A stretch of DNA of 64,000 bases from JBOGVZ01 sp050692985 (GTDB lineage Bacteria > Actinomycetota > UBA4738 > CALAEC01). Positions 33,268 through 42,726 of the stretch are shown piece by piece. Location of the stretch: contig JBOGVZ010000077.1 of assembly GCA_050692985.1 (NCBI GenBank), positions 1 through 64,000 on the forward strand. The letters are read 5' to 3'. The notes under the pieces are model-generated. The model made no database searches and was not told where the DNA came from. It saw only the letters and a program-made list of their open reading frames with translations. The stretch's first letter is position 1. The number at the start of each line of letters is the position of its first letter. Position numbers and translations under genes: made by a program.

Positions 33268-34529
33268 CTGGCGAAGATGATCTTGGCGACCGCGGGGTCC
33301 GCCGCCGCGCCGAACAACCACCTGGCCTTCGGGCACCCCGCGATCTTCTTCCACGTGAGCTGGGTGATCGCGGAGTACCCGGCCTGGGAGGAGAGGGAGA
33401 GACCCGCGATGTGCACTCCCATCCCGAACGTGACGTTCTGCCCGCTGTCCCTGGTGTACGTGCCGACAAGCTTCTCGCTGTACTGCGGGTCGCGGTCCGG
33501 CTGGCTCGCCACCCAGTCGCTCCGGGCGATCCCGCCCGTCCAGTGCTTCGGCTTCCAGTGGTACGCGTCGTAGCAGATCGCGGTCCACTCGTTGCAGAAT
33601 ACGTAGTGGTACTTGACGTATCGGTAGCGGGCCAGCCATACCCGATGGAACGGACCCTCCTTCGTCGCTTCATGGCTGTCCGACCGCTTCTTCAGCTCGG
33701 TCACCCACCCCCCGACGTACCAGTCACCGCCCCCCACCTTGGCGGCGATCTCGGTCTGCGTCTCCCGTCCCTTCAGGTAGGAGAACGTTCCCTTCATCCC
33801 CTTCGACAGATGGTGCTGGGTCACCTTCACCCACCGGCGCTTGCTTGCCACGGCATGATCGAGCGCACACGCGGCGTCCGCCGTCACCTGGGTGCAGGCA
33901 TCGGAGTCCGGTTCCTCCACCACCACCTCCGACTCCGAGGGATCGCCGTCGTCGGGATCGGTGTCCTCCTCCTCCCGCACGGTCGGTGCCCCCACCCACT
34001 CCTCGTCGGACGGGGCCACCTGGGGGAACGCATCGGAGACCCGGATCATCGCGGGCACCGTCTCCGTGGCCGGCCCCGAGGTGGGGAGGACCAACGTCCA
34101 GTCGACCAGCCAGCGGCGCTGGGGGTCCATGGCTCGCACCAGGGCGTTGATGTGGTGCTCCGCGACACTGCTCTGGATGCTGTCCGGGACCTCGAACGAG
34201 AACCTGCCCGCCGCATCGGTGCGTCCGGATGCCAGGAGGTTCGGCACGTACTCCTCCGGCGGCTCGAAGGGCTCCATGTAGACCGCCACCAGCGAGTTGG
34301 CCAGTGCCGTCTGATTCGGCCGTATCAGGTTCAGCGTGATCGGGCCCGAGGTGGAAGCCGGCGCCGGCACCTCCGCCAGCATGAGGGAGAGGGCCGTCAC
34401 GGACACAAGGAACCCAGCCACCCGGCGGGCTCGGCGAGGCCGGGCAGCCCGTCTGGTTCGCCTCACCACCTCCGCGCCGAGCGTCGCTCCGACCGGACCC
34501 TGCCAGCACCCCTGCTCTCCGATCGCCAC
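33258..34529 (-). CDS. Secreted protein of unknown function
   Basis: A 423-residue protein from GTG 34529 with GGAGGAGGAG upstream. A basic N-terminus and hydrophobic core (FLVSVTALSLMLAEV) form a signal peptide. An Ig-like domain follows with a carboxypeptidase-regulatory look (GRTDAAGRFSFEVPD), then an acidic linker (EEEDTDPDDGDPSESEV), then a Trp/Tyr-rich domain with scattered Cys. No catalytic motif is recognised. It overlaps the lipoprotein gene after it, which suggests both act at the cell surface. Confidence 0.72.
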   Translation of the reverse strand: MAIGEQGCWQGPVGATLGAEVVRRTRRAARPRRARRVAGFLVSVTALSLMLAEVPAPASTSGPITLNLIRPNQTALANSLVAVYMEPFEPPEEYVPNLLASGRTDAAGRFSFEVPDSIQSSVAEHHINALVRAMDPQRRWLVDWTLVLPTSGPATETVPAMIRVSDAFPQVAPSDEEWVGAPTVREEEDTDPDDGDPSESEVVVEEPDSDACTQVTADAACALDHAVASKRRWVKVTQHHLSKGMKGTFSYLKGRETQTEIAAKVGGGDWYVGGWVTELKKRSDSHEATKEGPFHRVWLARYRYVKYHYVFCNEWTAICYDAYHWKPKHWTGGIARSDWVASQPDRDPQYSEKLVGTYTRDSGQNVTFGMGVHIAGLSLSSQAGYSAITQLTWKKIAGCPKARWLFGAAADPAVAKIIFARCE

Positions 34530-34639
34530 CGTCTCCTCCTCCTCCCTTCCGAGCCCGGCGGAGGAGGAGGCCGGTTCCAGTCTGAAGGAGGATACGCCGG
34601 GAGACCGGCGGGGCGAATCCCCCATCCGGGGGATTTCCG

Positions 34640-37453
34640 CTACTTGGAGGCTTCCTCGCGCTCGCCCAAGGCGGCGTGGGCCGCGGCCAGCCGGGCGATC
34701 GGGACCCGGTAGGGCGAGCACGACACGTAGTCGAGCCCGGCCCGATGGAAGAACGCCACCGAAACGGGGTCGCCACCGTGCTCGCCGCAGATCCCCAGCT
34801 TCAGGTCGTCGCGGGTCTTGCGCCCGCGCTCGCAGGCGGTCGTGACCAGCTCGCCGACGCCGGCATCGTCCAGAGTCTCGAACGGGTTCGTGGGCAGGAT
34901 CTTCTCCTCGAGGTACCGGGCCATGAACTTGCCCTCGACGTCGTCGCGGGAGAACCCGAACGCGGTCTGCGTCAGGTCGTTCGTGCCGAACGAGAAGAAC
35001 TCGGCCTCCTCGGCGATCTCGTCGGCGGCCATGGCGGCCCGGGGCAGCTCGATCATCGTCCCCACCTGGTAGTCGAGCTCCACCCCGCGTCGCTCCAGGA
35101 CCTCCTCGGCCACCTCTCGGACGTGCACCGCCACCGAGGCCAGCTCCTCCCTGGTGGCCACGAGCGGCACCATGATCTCCACGTGGGGATCGCCGCCCCG
35201 CCCCTTCACGTTGCCGGCGGCCTCGATGATCGCCTGGACCTGTGCCCGGTAGATGTCGGGGTACAGGATCCCCAGGCGGCACCCCCGAAGGCCCAGCATC
35301 GGGTTGTTCTCCTCCAGGGCCACGACCTCTCGCAGGACCTCCTCGGTCCGGCGCTTGCCGCCGAATTCCTTGAACACGTCACGCGAGGCCTTGAGGTTCG
35401 GGGTGGCCAGGGCCAGCTCGAGCTCCTTGGAGGAGGGCAGGAACTCGTGCAGCGGCGGGTCCAGCAGGCGGATCGTCACCGGGAGGCCGTCCATGGCCTT
35501 GAAGATGGCCTCGAAGTCCTTGCGCTGGCCGGACAGGAGCTTCTTGAGCCCGTCGAAGTACGGCTTCACCTCCGCCGACTTGAGGGCCGCCTTGGCGTCC
35601 TTGACCCGCTGTTCGGCCTCCTTGCGCACCTTGCCGCGGGCGTCCGCGGCCTCCCGCTCGAGCTCATCGAGCCGGAGCTGGGCGGCCCGGGCCACGGGGG
35701 CGGCGAGGATGACCTGGCGGAAGATCGGCAACCTGGGATCCCCGGCCGTGCCGAACATGTGCTCCGTGCGGCACAGCCCGATGCCCTCGGCCCCGAACGT
35801 TCGGGCCTTGGCCGCCGAGGGCCCGTCGTCGGCGTTGGCCCGCACCGTGAGCTGGCGCATCTCGTCGGCCCAGCCCAGGAGGGTCTCGAAGTCGCCCGAG
35901 AGCTTCGGCTCCTTGAGCGCCACCTCGCCGAGCACCACCCGGCCGGTGGTGCCGTCGACCGAGATGACGTCGCCCTCCCTGACCGTGGTCCCGTCGGCGG
36001 TGAACGCCCGCTTGGCCGCATCGATCTTCAGGGCCTCGGCCCCGCACACCGCCGGCTTGCCCATCCCCCGGGCCACCACCGCGGCGTGCGAGGTCTTGCC
36101 TCCGTGGGAGGTGAGGATGCCCCGGGCGGCGATCATGCCCCCCAGGTCGTCCGGGTTCGTCTCCCGGCGGACCAGCACCACGGCCTCGCCGCGCTCCGCC
36201 CACGCCTGGGCGGTCTCGGCATCGAACACCGCCTTGCCCACCGCGGCCCCGGGGCTGGCGTTCAGCCCCGTGCCCAGGACCTCGAGGTCGGCCTTGGGAT
36301 CGAACTGCGGGTGCAGGAGCTGGTCGAGCTGCTCGGGCTCCACCCGCAGCACGGCCTCCTCGCGGCTGATCAGCTTCTCGTTCGCCATGTCCACGGCCAT
36401 CTTCACGGCGGCCGCCCCGGTGCGCTTGCCGACCCGCGTCTGGAGCATCCACAGCTTCCGGCGCTCGATGGTGAACTCGATGTCGCACATGTCGCGGTAG
36501 TGCTTCTCGAGCTTCTTCATGATGTCCAGGAGCTGGCGGTAGGCCTGGGCGTTGATCGTGCGGAGGTCGGCCAGCGGCAGCGTGTGGCGGATGCCGGCCA
36601 CCACGTCCTCCCCCTGGGCGTTCTCCAGGTAGTCGCCGTAGACCCCCTGGGCCCCGGTGGCCGGATCCCGGGTGAAGGCCACCCCGGTCCCCGAGTCCTC
36701 GCCGAGGTTCCCGAACACCATGGCCACGATGTTCACGGCGGTGCCGAGGTCGTCGGGGATCTTGTACTGCCGCCGATAGGTCCTGGCCCGCTCGTTGTTC
36801 CACGAACGGAACACGGCCTCGATGGCCATCCTGAGCTGCTCCTGGGGATCGCTCGGGAACAGGCGGCCGGCGTGGTCACGCACGATGTGCTTGAACCGCT
36901 CGACCAGGTTCTGGAGGTCGGTGACATCGAGGTCCGTGTCCTTGGCGTCGGGACCCTTCTTCTCCTTGGCCTCCTCCAGGGCCTCCTCAAAGGCCTCGCC
37001 GGGGATCCCCATCACGATCTTCCCGAACATCTGGATGAACCGGCGGTAGGAGTCGAAGGCGAACCGATCGCTCCCCGCCTGGCGGGCCAGCCCCCACACG
37101 GACTCGTCGTTCAGGCCGAGGTTCAGGACCGTGTCCATCATGCCCGGCATCGAGTACTTGGCGCCCGAGCGCACCGAGACCAGCAGGGGGTTCTCGGGAT
37201 CGCCCAGCCGCTTGCCCATGGCCGACTCCATCGCCCGGACATGGGCCTCGACCTCCTCCATGAGCGCGGGGGCCATCTCCCCGCTGCCGAGGTACTCGAG
37301 ACACGCCTCGGTGGTGATGGTGAACCCTGGGGGGACCGGGAGCCGCAGGTTGGTCATCTCGGCCAGGTTGGCCCCCTTGCCTCCCAGGAGGTCCTTCATG
37401 TCCTTGCTGCCGTCACGGAAGTCGTAGACGTACCTGGTCTTGGCGGTGGCCAT
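34640..37453 (-). CDS. ppdK: Pyruvate, phosphate dikinase
   Basis: A 937-residue enzyme of normal length, starting MATAKTRYVYDF with CAGGAGGCG upstream. The N-terminal ATP-grasp part has KGANLAEMTNL and GNLGEDSGTGVAFTRDP. The swivelling phospho-His domain has TSHGGKTSHAAVV, and the C-terminal pyruvate barrel has the catalytic Cys in GICGEHGGDP (near residue 889). It interconverts pyruvate, ATP and Pi with PEP, AMP and PPi, so the organism can run glycolysis in either direction at this step. It stands alone on the minus strand. Confidence 0.96.
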   Translation of the reverse strand: MATAKTRYVYDFRDGSKDMKDLLGGKGANLAEMTNLRLPVPPGFTITTEACLEYLGSGEMAPALMEEVEAHVRAMESAMGKRLGDPENPLLVSVRSGAKYSMPGMMDTVLNLGLNDESVWGLARQAGSDRFAFDSYRRFIQMFGKIVMGIPGEAFEEALEEAKEKKGPDAKDTDLDVTDLQNLVERFKHIVRDHAGRLFPSDPQEQLRMAIEAVFRSWNNERARTYRRQYKIPDDLGTAVNIVAMVFGNLGEDSGTGVAFTRDPATGAQGVYGDYLENAQGEDVVAGIRHTLPLADLRTINAQAYRQLLDIMKKLEKHYRDMCDIEFTIERRKLWMLQTRVGKRTGAAAVKMAVDMANEKLISREEAVLRVEPEQLDQLLHPQFDPKADLEVLGTGLNASPGAAVGKAVFDAETAQAWAERGEAVVLVRRETNPDDLGGMIAARGILTSHGGKTSHAAVVARGMGKPAVCGAEALKIDAAKRAFTADGTTVREGDVISVDGTTGRVVLGEVALKEPKLSGDFETLLGWADEMRQLTVRANADDGPSAAKARTFGAEGIGLCRTEHMFGTAGDPRLPIFRQVILAAPVARAAQLRLDELEREAADARGKVRKEAEQRVKDAKAALKSAEVKPYFDGLKKLLSGQRKDFEAIFKAMDGLPVTIRLLDPPLHEFLPSSKELELALATPNLKASRDVFKEFGGKRRTEEVLREVVALEENNPMLGLRGCRLGILYPDIYRAQVQAIIEAAGNVKGRGGDPHVEIMVPLVATREELASVAVHVREVAEEVLERRGVELDYQVGTMIELPRAAMAADEIAEEAEFFSFGTNDLTQTAFGFSRDDVEGKFMARYLEEKILPTNPFETLDDAGVGELVTTACERGRKTRDDLKLGICGEHGGDPVSVAFFHRAGLDYVSCSPYRVPIARLAAAHAALGEREEASK

Positions 37454-37530
37454 GTCGCCTCCTGGGTGGGGGTCCGTCCTCATGCTACAGCGGGCGGCCA
37501 CCCGGGGGCGGAGGGAGCCGCCCGCCCAGG

Positions 37531-37549
37531 CGCAACGATATTCGTTGCG
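37531..37549. promoter_or_regulatory. Palindromic operator of the Xre-RES module
   Basis: A perfect inverted repeat, CGCAACGA-TAT-TCGTTGCG, lies 35 bp before the antitoxin start. A TAGGAT at 37558-37563 could be the -10 box, which would put the palindrome across the spacer and -35 region. Autorepression by the antitoxin or toxin-antitoxin complex is the expected use. Confidence 0.65.
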
Positions 37550-37584
37550 AGACCTGCTAGGATGTCGGAGGGAGGCAGGACGAT

Positions 37585-37917
37585 ATGCCGGTGCCGGTCA
37601 GAGACAAGCTCCGTGCCGTGGCCCAGGACCTCGGTTCCCAGGCCCGGGTGGCCCGGGCCCTGGGGGTCAGCCCCTCGCGGGTCAGCCGGTGGCTGCGGAC
37701 CGAGGAGCCCGACCTGGCGAACCGCCGCAAGGTCGAGGGGCTCGAGTTCACCCTGGCCCGCCTGCTTTCGTTCCTCGAGCCGGAGGTGGCCATCGACTGG
37801 CTGAACGGATCCGAGCCCTTCCTGAACTTCCACCGCCCCATCGACGTGCTGGCCCGGGGCCGGGTCACGGAGGTCCTGGAGGCCCTCGACAGCTTCCAGG
37901 CCGGCTCGTTCTCCTAG
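37585..37917 (+). CDS. Xre/MbcA/ParS-type antitoxin (DUF2384)
   Basis: A 110-residue protein. The N-terminal helix-turn-helix reads LGSQARVARALGVSPSRVSRW; the C-terminal toxin-binding part has the DUF2384 features WLNGSEPFLNFHRPIDVL and EVLEALDSF. In known modules this part blocks the RES toxin's active site. Two bases separate it from the RES gene. A palindrome in front of it suggests self-control. Confidence 0.88.
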   Translation: MPVPVRDKLRAVAQDLGSQARVARALGVSPSRVSRWLRTEEPDLANRRKVEGLEFTLARLLSFLEPEVAIDWLNGSEPFLNFHRPIDVLARGRVTEVLEALDSFQAGSFS

Positions 37918-37919
37918 CC

Positions 37920-38474
37920 ATGCTCTACCGGGTCTTCCCGCTGGAGGCGGGGGCGGCTCTCCAGGAGGAGGGCGGTCCCCTGCACGTGGCCAGGGCGCTC
38001 CAGGGCGGAGGACGGCACGACAACCCCGGGCGGTTCGGCATCCTCTATGCCAGCCGTTCCCCCGAATCCGTGGTCGCCGAGCAGATCAGGCGCTTCCGAG
38101 CGCGCCGCATCACCCCGGCCCACTTCCGGAGGGAAGGCCGGCCCATGGCCCTGGCCGCGATCGACGACGGATCGCTGGAGCCCTTGCTGGATCTGGACGA
38201 TCCCCGGAACCTGGCCGCCCGCGACCTGCGTCCCTCCGGGGTGGCCACCGGGAAGCGAAGGGCGACTCGCCGCATGGCGGTGCAGCTCTACGAGGAGGGG
38301 CCCGCCGGGTTCGAATGGTGGTCCACGATCGAGGCCTCGTGGATCAACGTCACGCTGTTCGCGGACCGGGCCCTGGAGCGGCTCCGGCTGGCGGCGGACC
38401 CGGAGCCGCTCACGCTCGACCACGGCGCGGTGCGGGCGGCCGCGGACGTGGTGGGCGTCGAGCTGGGCTCGTGA
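37920..38474 (+). CDS. RES-domain toxin (NAD+-degrading type)
   Basis: A 184-residue RES protein. The family's Arg-Glu-Ser residues appear as LYRVFP at the start, GRFGILYASRSPES with the central region SVVAEQIRRF, and a Ser in the later part. RES toxins such as MbcT degrade or phosphorolyse NAD+ and halt growth. The gene starts directly after the antitoxin stop, which fits coupled translation of a type II toxin-antitoxin pair. Confidence 0.86.
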   Translation: MLYRVFPLEAGAALQEEGGPLHVARALQGGGRHDNPGRFGILYASRSPESVVAEQIRRFRARRITPAHFRREGRPMALAAIDDGSLEPLLDLDDPRNLAARDLRPSGVATGKRRATRRMAVQLYEEGPAGFEWWSTIEASWINVTLFADRALERLRLAADPEPLTLDHGAVRAAADVVGVELGS

Positions 38475-38593
38475 GCCCCCGGGGCTAGCGGCCCAGGAAT
38501 GGGTGTGCCCTTCATCGTGCGTGTGCCCGTGTCCCACTCGATGCCTCCTTTCGGAGGGATCTGTATCCGCGGGGGCGCGCGGATGACCGAGCG

Positions 38594-39511
38594 TTACTCC
38601 GGGACCCAGGCGCGCGTGAGCGAAAGCCAGAAGGCCAGGCCGGCCCACGGCCCGTACCGCCGGAACCGCCGCACGATGCCGGCGTCGGAGACCGGCTTGC
38701 GCGAGCCTCGCAGCCGTGCGTAGGCCGGCCGCGTCCACGAGTCGAGGATCAGCCGTGAGTACCGGCCCAGCGTGAGCATCACATGGGCCGCCGCGTATGG
38801 CCCCACGCCCGGGAGCGCCAGCAGGCGGGCCTCGACCTCGTCGTCGGACACGTCCTCGCTCGAGGCCCGCCCGAGGTCCTCCAGGTCCACGGCGCCCTCG
38901 GCAACCGACCGGGCCAGGGCCACGAAGCTGGGGGCCCGGTACCCCGCCCGGATCACCTCCCGGTAGAACCGCTCGTCCCGTCCGGCCATGGCCTCGGCCG
39001 TGGGGAAGGCCCTCCCCCGCCACCCGTCATCGGGAGCGTCCCGGGCGGGATGGCCGAGGTTCGCCACCAGGGCCGTCACCATCTTCGTGGTCAGGCCCCA
39101 GGAAGCGTTCGTGGTGCACACGGTCTTCACCACGTCCTCGAACACGGTGGGCGACCGGATCATCCGCCCGGCCCCGCGTGCCGCCCACGCCAGCTCCGGG
39201 TCCTCGGCGGCCAGCGCGTAGAAGCCCGAGAGATCCAGGTCGAGGTGGAGGATGTGCCGAACCGCTCCGGCGATCCCTTCGGCCTCCCGACGGCCCGGCG
39301 ACCGGCCCGGGACCTGGACCCGGGCGTGCCCGGGCGGGCCCGGGCCGATCACCACGGTCCGGGGTCGCCGTCCGGGAAGGGGAAGGGTGACCTCCAGCGT
39401 CCCGGCCGCCTCGTCGAGGAGCATCGGAGGCAGCGACGCCACCCCGTGCGAGGTGATGGTACGCAGCAGGTCGACGGGCTCTCCCCCGGGTCCCACCAGT
39501 GGGATCTCCAT
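38594..39511 (-). CDS. HhH-GPD DNA glycosylase (AlkA/OGG type)
   Basis: A 305-residue protein. The N-terminal half is an AlkA-like beta domain (about 1-90); the HhH-GPD core follows with TNASWGLTTKMV, the hairpin LPGVGPYAAAHVMLTLG and the catalytic Asp in RLILDSWTRP. It removes damaged bases (alkylated or oxidised purines). No iron-sulfur Cys cluster is present at the C-terminus. It is convergent with the RES gene. Confidence 0.87.
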   Translation of the reverse strand: MEIPLVGPGGEPVDLLRTITSHGVASLPPMLLDEAAGTLEVTLPLPGRRPRTVVIGPGPPGHARVQVPGRSPGRREAEGIAGAVRHILHLDLDLSGFYALAAEDPELAWAARGAGRMIRSPTVFEDVVKTVCTTNASWGLTTKMVTALVANLGHPARDAPDDGWRGRAFPTAEAMAGRDERFYREVIRAGYRAPSFVALARSVAEGAVDLEDLGRASSEDVSDDEVEARLLALPGVGPYAAAHVMLTLGRYSRLILDSWTRPAYARLRGSRKPVSDAGIVRRFRRYGPWAGLAFWLSLTRAWVPE

Positions 39512-39602
39512 GGACCGGGAGTATGCGCGTGTCGGCTCTGCGGCGTGCCGGTGGGAACCTTCGCACCGTCGTTCGCGTCGAACCCCTGATGGTCGTAGTC
39601 AG

Positions 39603-40172
39603 ATGCTGGTGACGGTGGCGGTCCTGGTGACGGTGGCGGTCCTGCTCACGGGATGCGGGGGCCTGGCCCGGGGCGACGGCCGCCCGCTGGCGGGGCCGAG
39701 CATCGCGCCCTCCCCCACCGGCGCCGGCGGCGGGATCGAGTTCGTCCTGGAGGACACCTACGCCATGGGCCAGCGGGTGCAGGTGGCCATCACCAACACC
39801 GGGACCCGGGCCTACCGGTACAACGCTACCGGGTACGAGGCCTGCCAGCTGACCTACCGCGACGAGACCGGCAGGGAGTTCATCATCCCCCCGGGGACTC
39901 ACTGCGACCTCGTCCTGATGAAGCAGATCGCCCCCGGGGAGACCGTCAACCTGTTCCGGTGGCACCTCGACGAGTGCCTGGTCGACGATTGGGGGTGCCT
40001 GGAGAGCGAGGCCCTGCCGCCTGGTAGGTACTCGATCGAGGGGACGTTCGAGGCCGTGGGGGGCGGACCGCCGGCCCACGCCCGGGCCACGTTCGAGATC
40101 GTGGAGGTTCATTCCGAGCCGGACGTGGCCGGCGATGGCGACGGCGGCACCCCGGAGCCGGGGGAGACCTAG
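39603..40172 (+). CDS. Hypothetical lipoprotein with BsuPI-like beta domain
   Basis: A 189-residue protein starting MLVTVAVLVTVAVLLTGC, a lipoprotein signal. The mature domain begins IEFVLEDTYAMGQRVQVAI and has NTGTRAYRYNATGYEAC and LFRWHLDEC, a pattern like intracellular-proteinase-inhibitor (BsuPI) folds. Four Cys suggest two disulfides. The end is acidic. Its last 4 bp overlap fumC on the opposite strand. Confidence 0.7.
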   Translation: MLVTVAVLVTVAVLLTGCGGLARGDGRPLAGPSIAPSPTGAGGGIEFVLEDTYAMGQRVQVAITNTGTRAYRYNATGYEACQLTYRDETGREFIIPPGTHCDLVLMKQIAPGETVNLFRWHLDECLVDDWGCLESEALPPGRYSIEGTFEAVGGGPPAHARATFEIVEVHSEPDVAGDGDGGTPEPGET

Positions 40173-41563
40173 CCCTCAGGGCCGGTCATCCGCTCGGGGC
40201 GGACCAGCTCGTCGTACTCCTCGCCGGTGAGGTAGCCGAGCTCCAACGCCGCCTCCCGCAGCGTGGTGCCCTCGTGGTGGGCCTTCTTGGCGATCTCCGC
40301 CGCCTTGTCGTAGCCGATCCTGGGGCTGAGCGCGGTGACCAGCATCAGCGACCGGGCTACCAGCTCCCGGACCCGGTCCGGGCGGGCCTTCAGCCCCTCC
40401 ACGCAGAACTCCCGGAACGTCCGGCACACGTCGGTGAGGATCCGGGCCGAGTGGAGGAAGTTCCTGATCATCACCGGCTTGAACACGTTGAGCTGGAAGT
40501 GGCCCTGGGAGCCGGCGAAGGTCACGGCCACGTCGTTGCCGAACACCTGGGCGCACACCATGGTCATGGCCTCGGCCTGGGTGGGGTTCACCTTCCCGGG
40601 CATGATCGAGGAGCCGGGCTCGTTCTCGGGCAGCTCCAGCTCCCCCAGGCCCGAGCGGGGCCCCGAGCCCAGCAGCCGGATGTCGCCGGCGACCTTGTAC
40701 AGCGACACCGCCAGCGTCTTGAGGGTCGCGTGCCCGTGGACCAAGGCGTCGTGAGCCGCCAGCGCGGCGAACTTGTTGGGGGCGTCGGTGAACGGCAGAC
40801 CGGTCAGCTCGGCGATCTTCGCCGCGGCCACGGCGCCGAAGCCCGCCGGGGCATTCAGCCCCGTGCCCACGGCCGTTCCCCCGATGGCCAGCTCGTACAG
40901 GCCGGGCAGCGCCGCCTCGATCCGCTCGAGGTCGTCGTCGAGCTGCGACACGAATGCCGAGAACTCCTGCCCCAGCGTCAGCGGGACGGCGTCCTGGAGG
41001 TGCGTCCGGCCGATCTTCACGATGCCGGCGAACTCCTGGGCCTTGCGGTGGAGGGCGTCGCGGAGCTCTCGGACCGCCGGCAGTAGGTCGTGGACGGACC
41101 GGGCCGCGGCGACGTGCATGGCCGTGGGGAAGGTGTCGTTGGAGGACTGGGACATGTTCACGTCGTCGTTGGGGTGGATGGGCTTCTTGGACCCCAGCTC
41201 ACCCTCGGCCATCTCGATGGCCCGGTTCGAGATGACCTCGTTCGCGTTCATGTTCGACTGCGTGCCGGAACCCGTCTGCCACACGAACAGGGGGAAGTGG
41301 TCGTCGAGCTTGCCCTCGACAACCTCCTCGGCAGCGGCCACGACCAGGTCCGCCTTGTCCTTTGGCAGGGTGCCGAGATCCAGGTTCGCCAGCGCCGCGG
41401 CCTTCTTCAGGATGCCGAAGGCCCGCACCACCTCGACGGGCATGCGGTCGTCCCCGATCGAGAAGTGGTGGAGCGACCGCTGGGTTTGGGCGCCCCAGTA
41501 GCGATCGGCGGGAACCTCGATGGACCCCATGGAGTCCGTCTCGGTCCGGGTCTCGTTCACCAT
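40169..41563 (-). CDS. fumC: Class II fumarate hydratase
   Basis: A 464-residue enzyme with the superfamily signature GSSIMPGKVNPTQAE and the fumarase active-site pieces TGSGTQSNMNANEV and SQSSNDTFPTAMH, plus KIGRTHLQDAVPLTLG. It interconverts fumarate and malate in the TCA cycle. The length is normal for class II enzymes. No operon partner is obvious; the next gene upstream is a VOC protein 76 bp away. Confidence 0.95.
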   Translation of the reverse strand: MVNETRTETDSMGSIEVPADRYWGAQTQRSLHHFSIGDDRMPVEVVRAFGILKKAAALANLDLGTLPKDKADLVVAAAEEVVEGKLDDHFPLFVWQTGSGTQSNMNANEVISNRAIEMAEGELGSKKPIHPNDDVNMSQSSNDTFPTAMHVAAARSVHDLLPAVRELRDALHRKAQEFAGIVKIGRTHLQDAVPLTLGQEFSAFVSQLDDDLERIEAALPGLYELAIGGTAVGTGLNAPAGFGAVAAAKIAELTGLPFTDAPNKFAALAAHDALVHGHATLKTLAVSLYKVAGDIRLLGSGPRSGLGELELPENEPGSSIMPGKVNPTQAEAMTMVCAQVFGNDVAVTFAGSQGHFQLNVFKPVMIRNFLHSARILTDVCRTFREFCVEGLKARPDRVRELVARSLMLVTALSPRIGYDKAAEIAKKAHHEGTTLREAALELGYLTGEEYDELVRPERMTGPEG

Positions 41564-41639
41564 GCCGTTCCCCCTGTTCTCCCTCGCGGGTAGCCAGGCG
41601 CTTCACTTGATCAACTCGACGTCATCCGCCCCCCATTGT

Positions 41640-42086
41640 CTATAACTGCAGTGGCCGGACCGGGGCGACGATGGCCTGCGGGTCCTGGCGCCACCGTTCC
41701 GGCTGCACGTCGATGTACAGCTCGATCTCGTTGCCGTCGGGGTCCTCGATGTACAGGCTGTGGGTGACGGTGTGGTCCGCGGCCCCCCGAACGGTGGCGC
41801 CCGACGCCGCCAGCTCGTCCAGGGCCTGCCGCAGCTCCTCGTCCGTCTCACCGATCTTCAGGCCGAAGTGGTACATGCCCACCCGCGGCGCGGGAGGGAT
41901 GGGCGTGGCGGCCTCCCCGACCTCGAGCAGCAGCAGCTCGTGGTGGGTCCGCCCCGAAGAGAACATGGCTCCCTGGCTCCCCAGGGTGGCGACCTCCTTC
42001 CACCCCAGCACCTCGCCGTAGAACCTCCGGGACCGCTCCAGGTTCCGCACGTACAGCACGATGTGTCCCAGCTCCTTCACCTGCAT
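41640..42086 (-). CDS. VOC-family (glyoxalase/dioxygenase fold) protein
   Basis: A 148-residue protein with the beta-alpha-beta-beta-beta repeat of the VOC fold: GHIVLYVRNLERSRRFYGEVLGW at the start, HHELLLLEV and YHFGLKIG in the middle and YIEDPDGNEIELYID near the end. The His and Glu at strand positions match usual metal ligands. The ring-cleavage or lyase substrate cannot be predicted. Confidence 0.82.
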   Translation of the reverse strand: MQVKELGHIVLYVRNLERSRRFYGEVLGWKEVATLGSQGAMFSSGRTHHELLLLEVGEAATPIPPAPRVGMYHFGLKIGETDEELRQALDELAASGATVRGAADHTVTHSLYIEDPDGNEIELYIDVQPERWRQDPQAIVAPVRPLQL

Positions 42087-42095
42087 GTGTCCTCC

Positions 42096-42726
42096 TTACC
42101 CGGCCGTGGGACCGACGATCTTCCACCCACCCTGCCTGCTCCAGCCTTCCCGGACGGTCACCGTGATGATGAGCGACGCCATAGCTTCCAGCGCCCGAGC
42201 TATCGACAGCGCGCCGGCGTCGATCGGCCGGAAGCCGATCCCCCCGGCCAGCTCGAGCACCGCCCGTTTCGCCTCATCGTCGTCGCCGGCCACGAACAGG
42301 TCGATGGTCGTCCCGCCGAGGTCCGGGTCCGCCTGTCGCTCGGCGAAGATCGTGTTGAACGCCTTGACCACGCGAGCTCCAGGCATGGCTGCCTGGATCC
42401 TCTGCGTTCGAGGTTCCATCCACGGTGGACGCGGGGTCGTTCATGTTCACCCGGTTCGTGGTGTCGATCACGATCTTGCCGTCGAGGGCCTCCCCCAGGT
42501 GCTCCAGGACCGCGTCGAGGGCTCGGCTCGGGACGGCCAGCACCACCACCTCCGCCCCCTGGAGGGCCTGGCGATTGTCCTCCACAGCCCGGGCGCCGGT
42601 CCGGTCGGCCACCTCCCGGGCGGTCTCCTCCTTCGTGGCGGTCACGGTGACCGAGTGTCCGGCCCTGGTGAACGAGCCCGCCAGCGCCCCACCCACCCTT
42701 CCTGCTCCGATGATGGCGATGTCCAT
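42096..42726 (-). pseudogene. NADPH-dependent F420 reductase-like gene, frameshifted
   Basis: The N-terminal frame starts MDIAIIGAGRVGGALAGSF, a Rossmann nucleotide-binding motif, with GGGAGG seven bases upstream, and continues through VVLAVPSRALDAVLEHLG and GKIVIDTTN. Near 42412 the frame jumps. The rest (IQAAMPGARVVKAFNTIFAE, DLFVAGDDDEAKRAVLEL) is in another frame and ends at 42096. Two bases appear to be missing at GCAGAGGATC. Together the parts match the usual 210-residue enzyme that moves hydride between NADPH and F420. Either a recent pseudogene or a sequence error. Confidence 0.8.

Noticed and set aside
34676..37804. A 1042-codon open frame on the plus strand opposite ppdK
   Set aside because: It is antisense to a well-conserved enzyme, has a His/Gly/Leu/Val-rich composition typical of high-GC shadows, and shows no motif.
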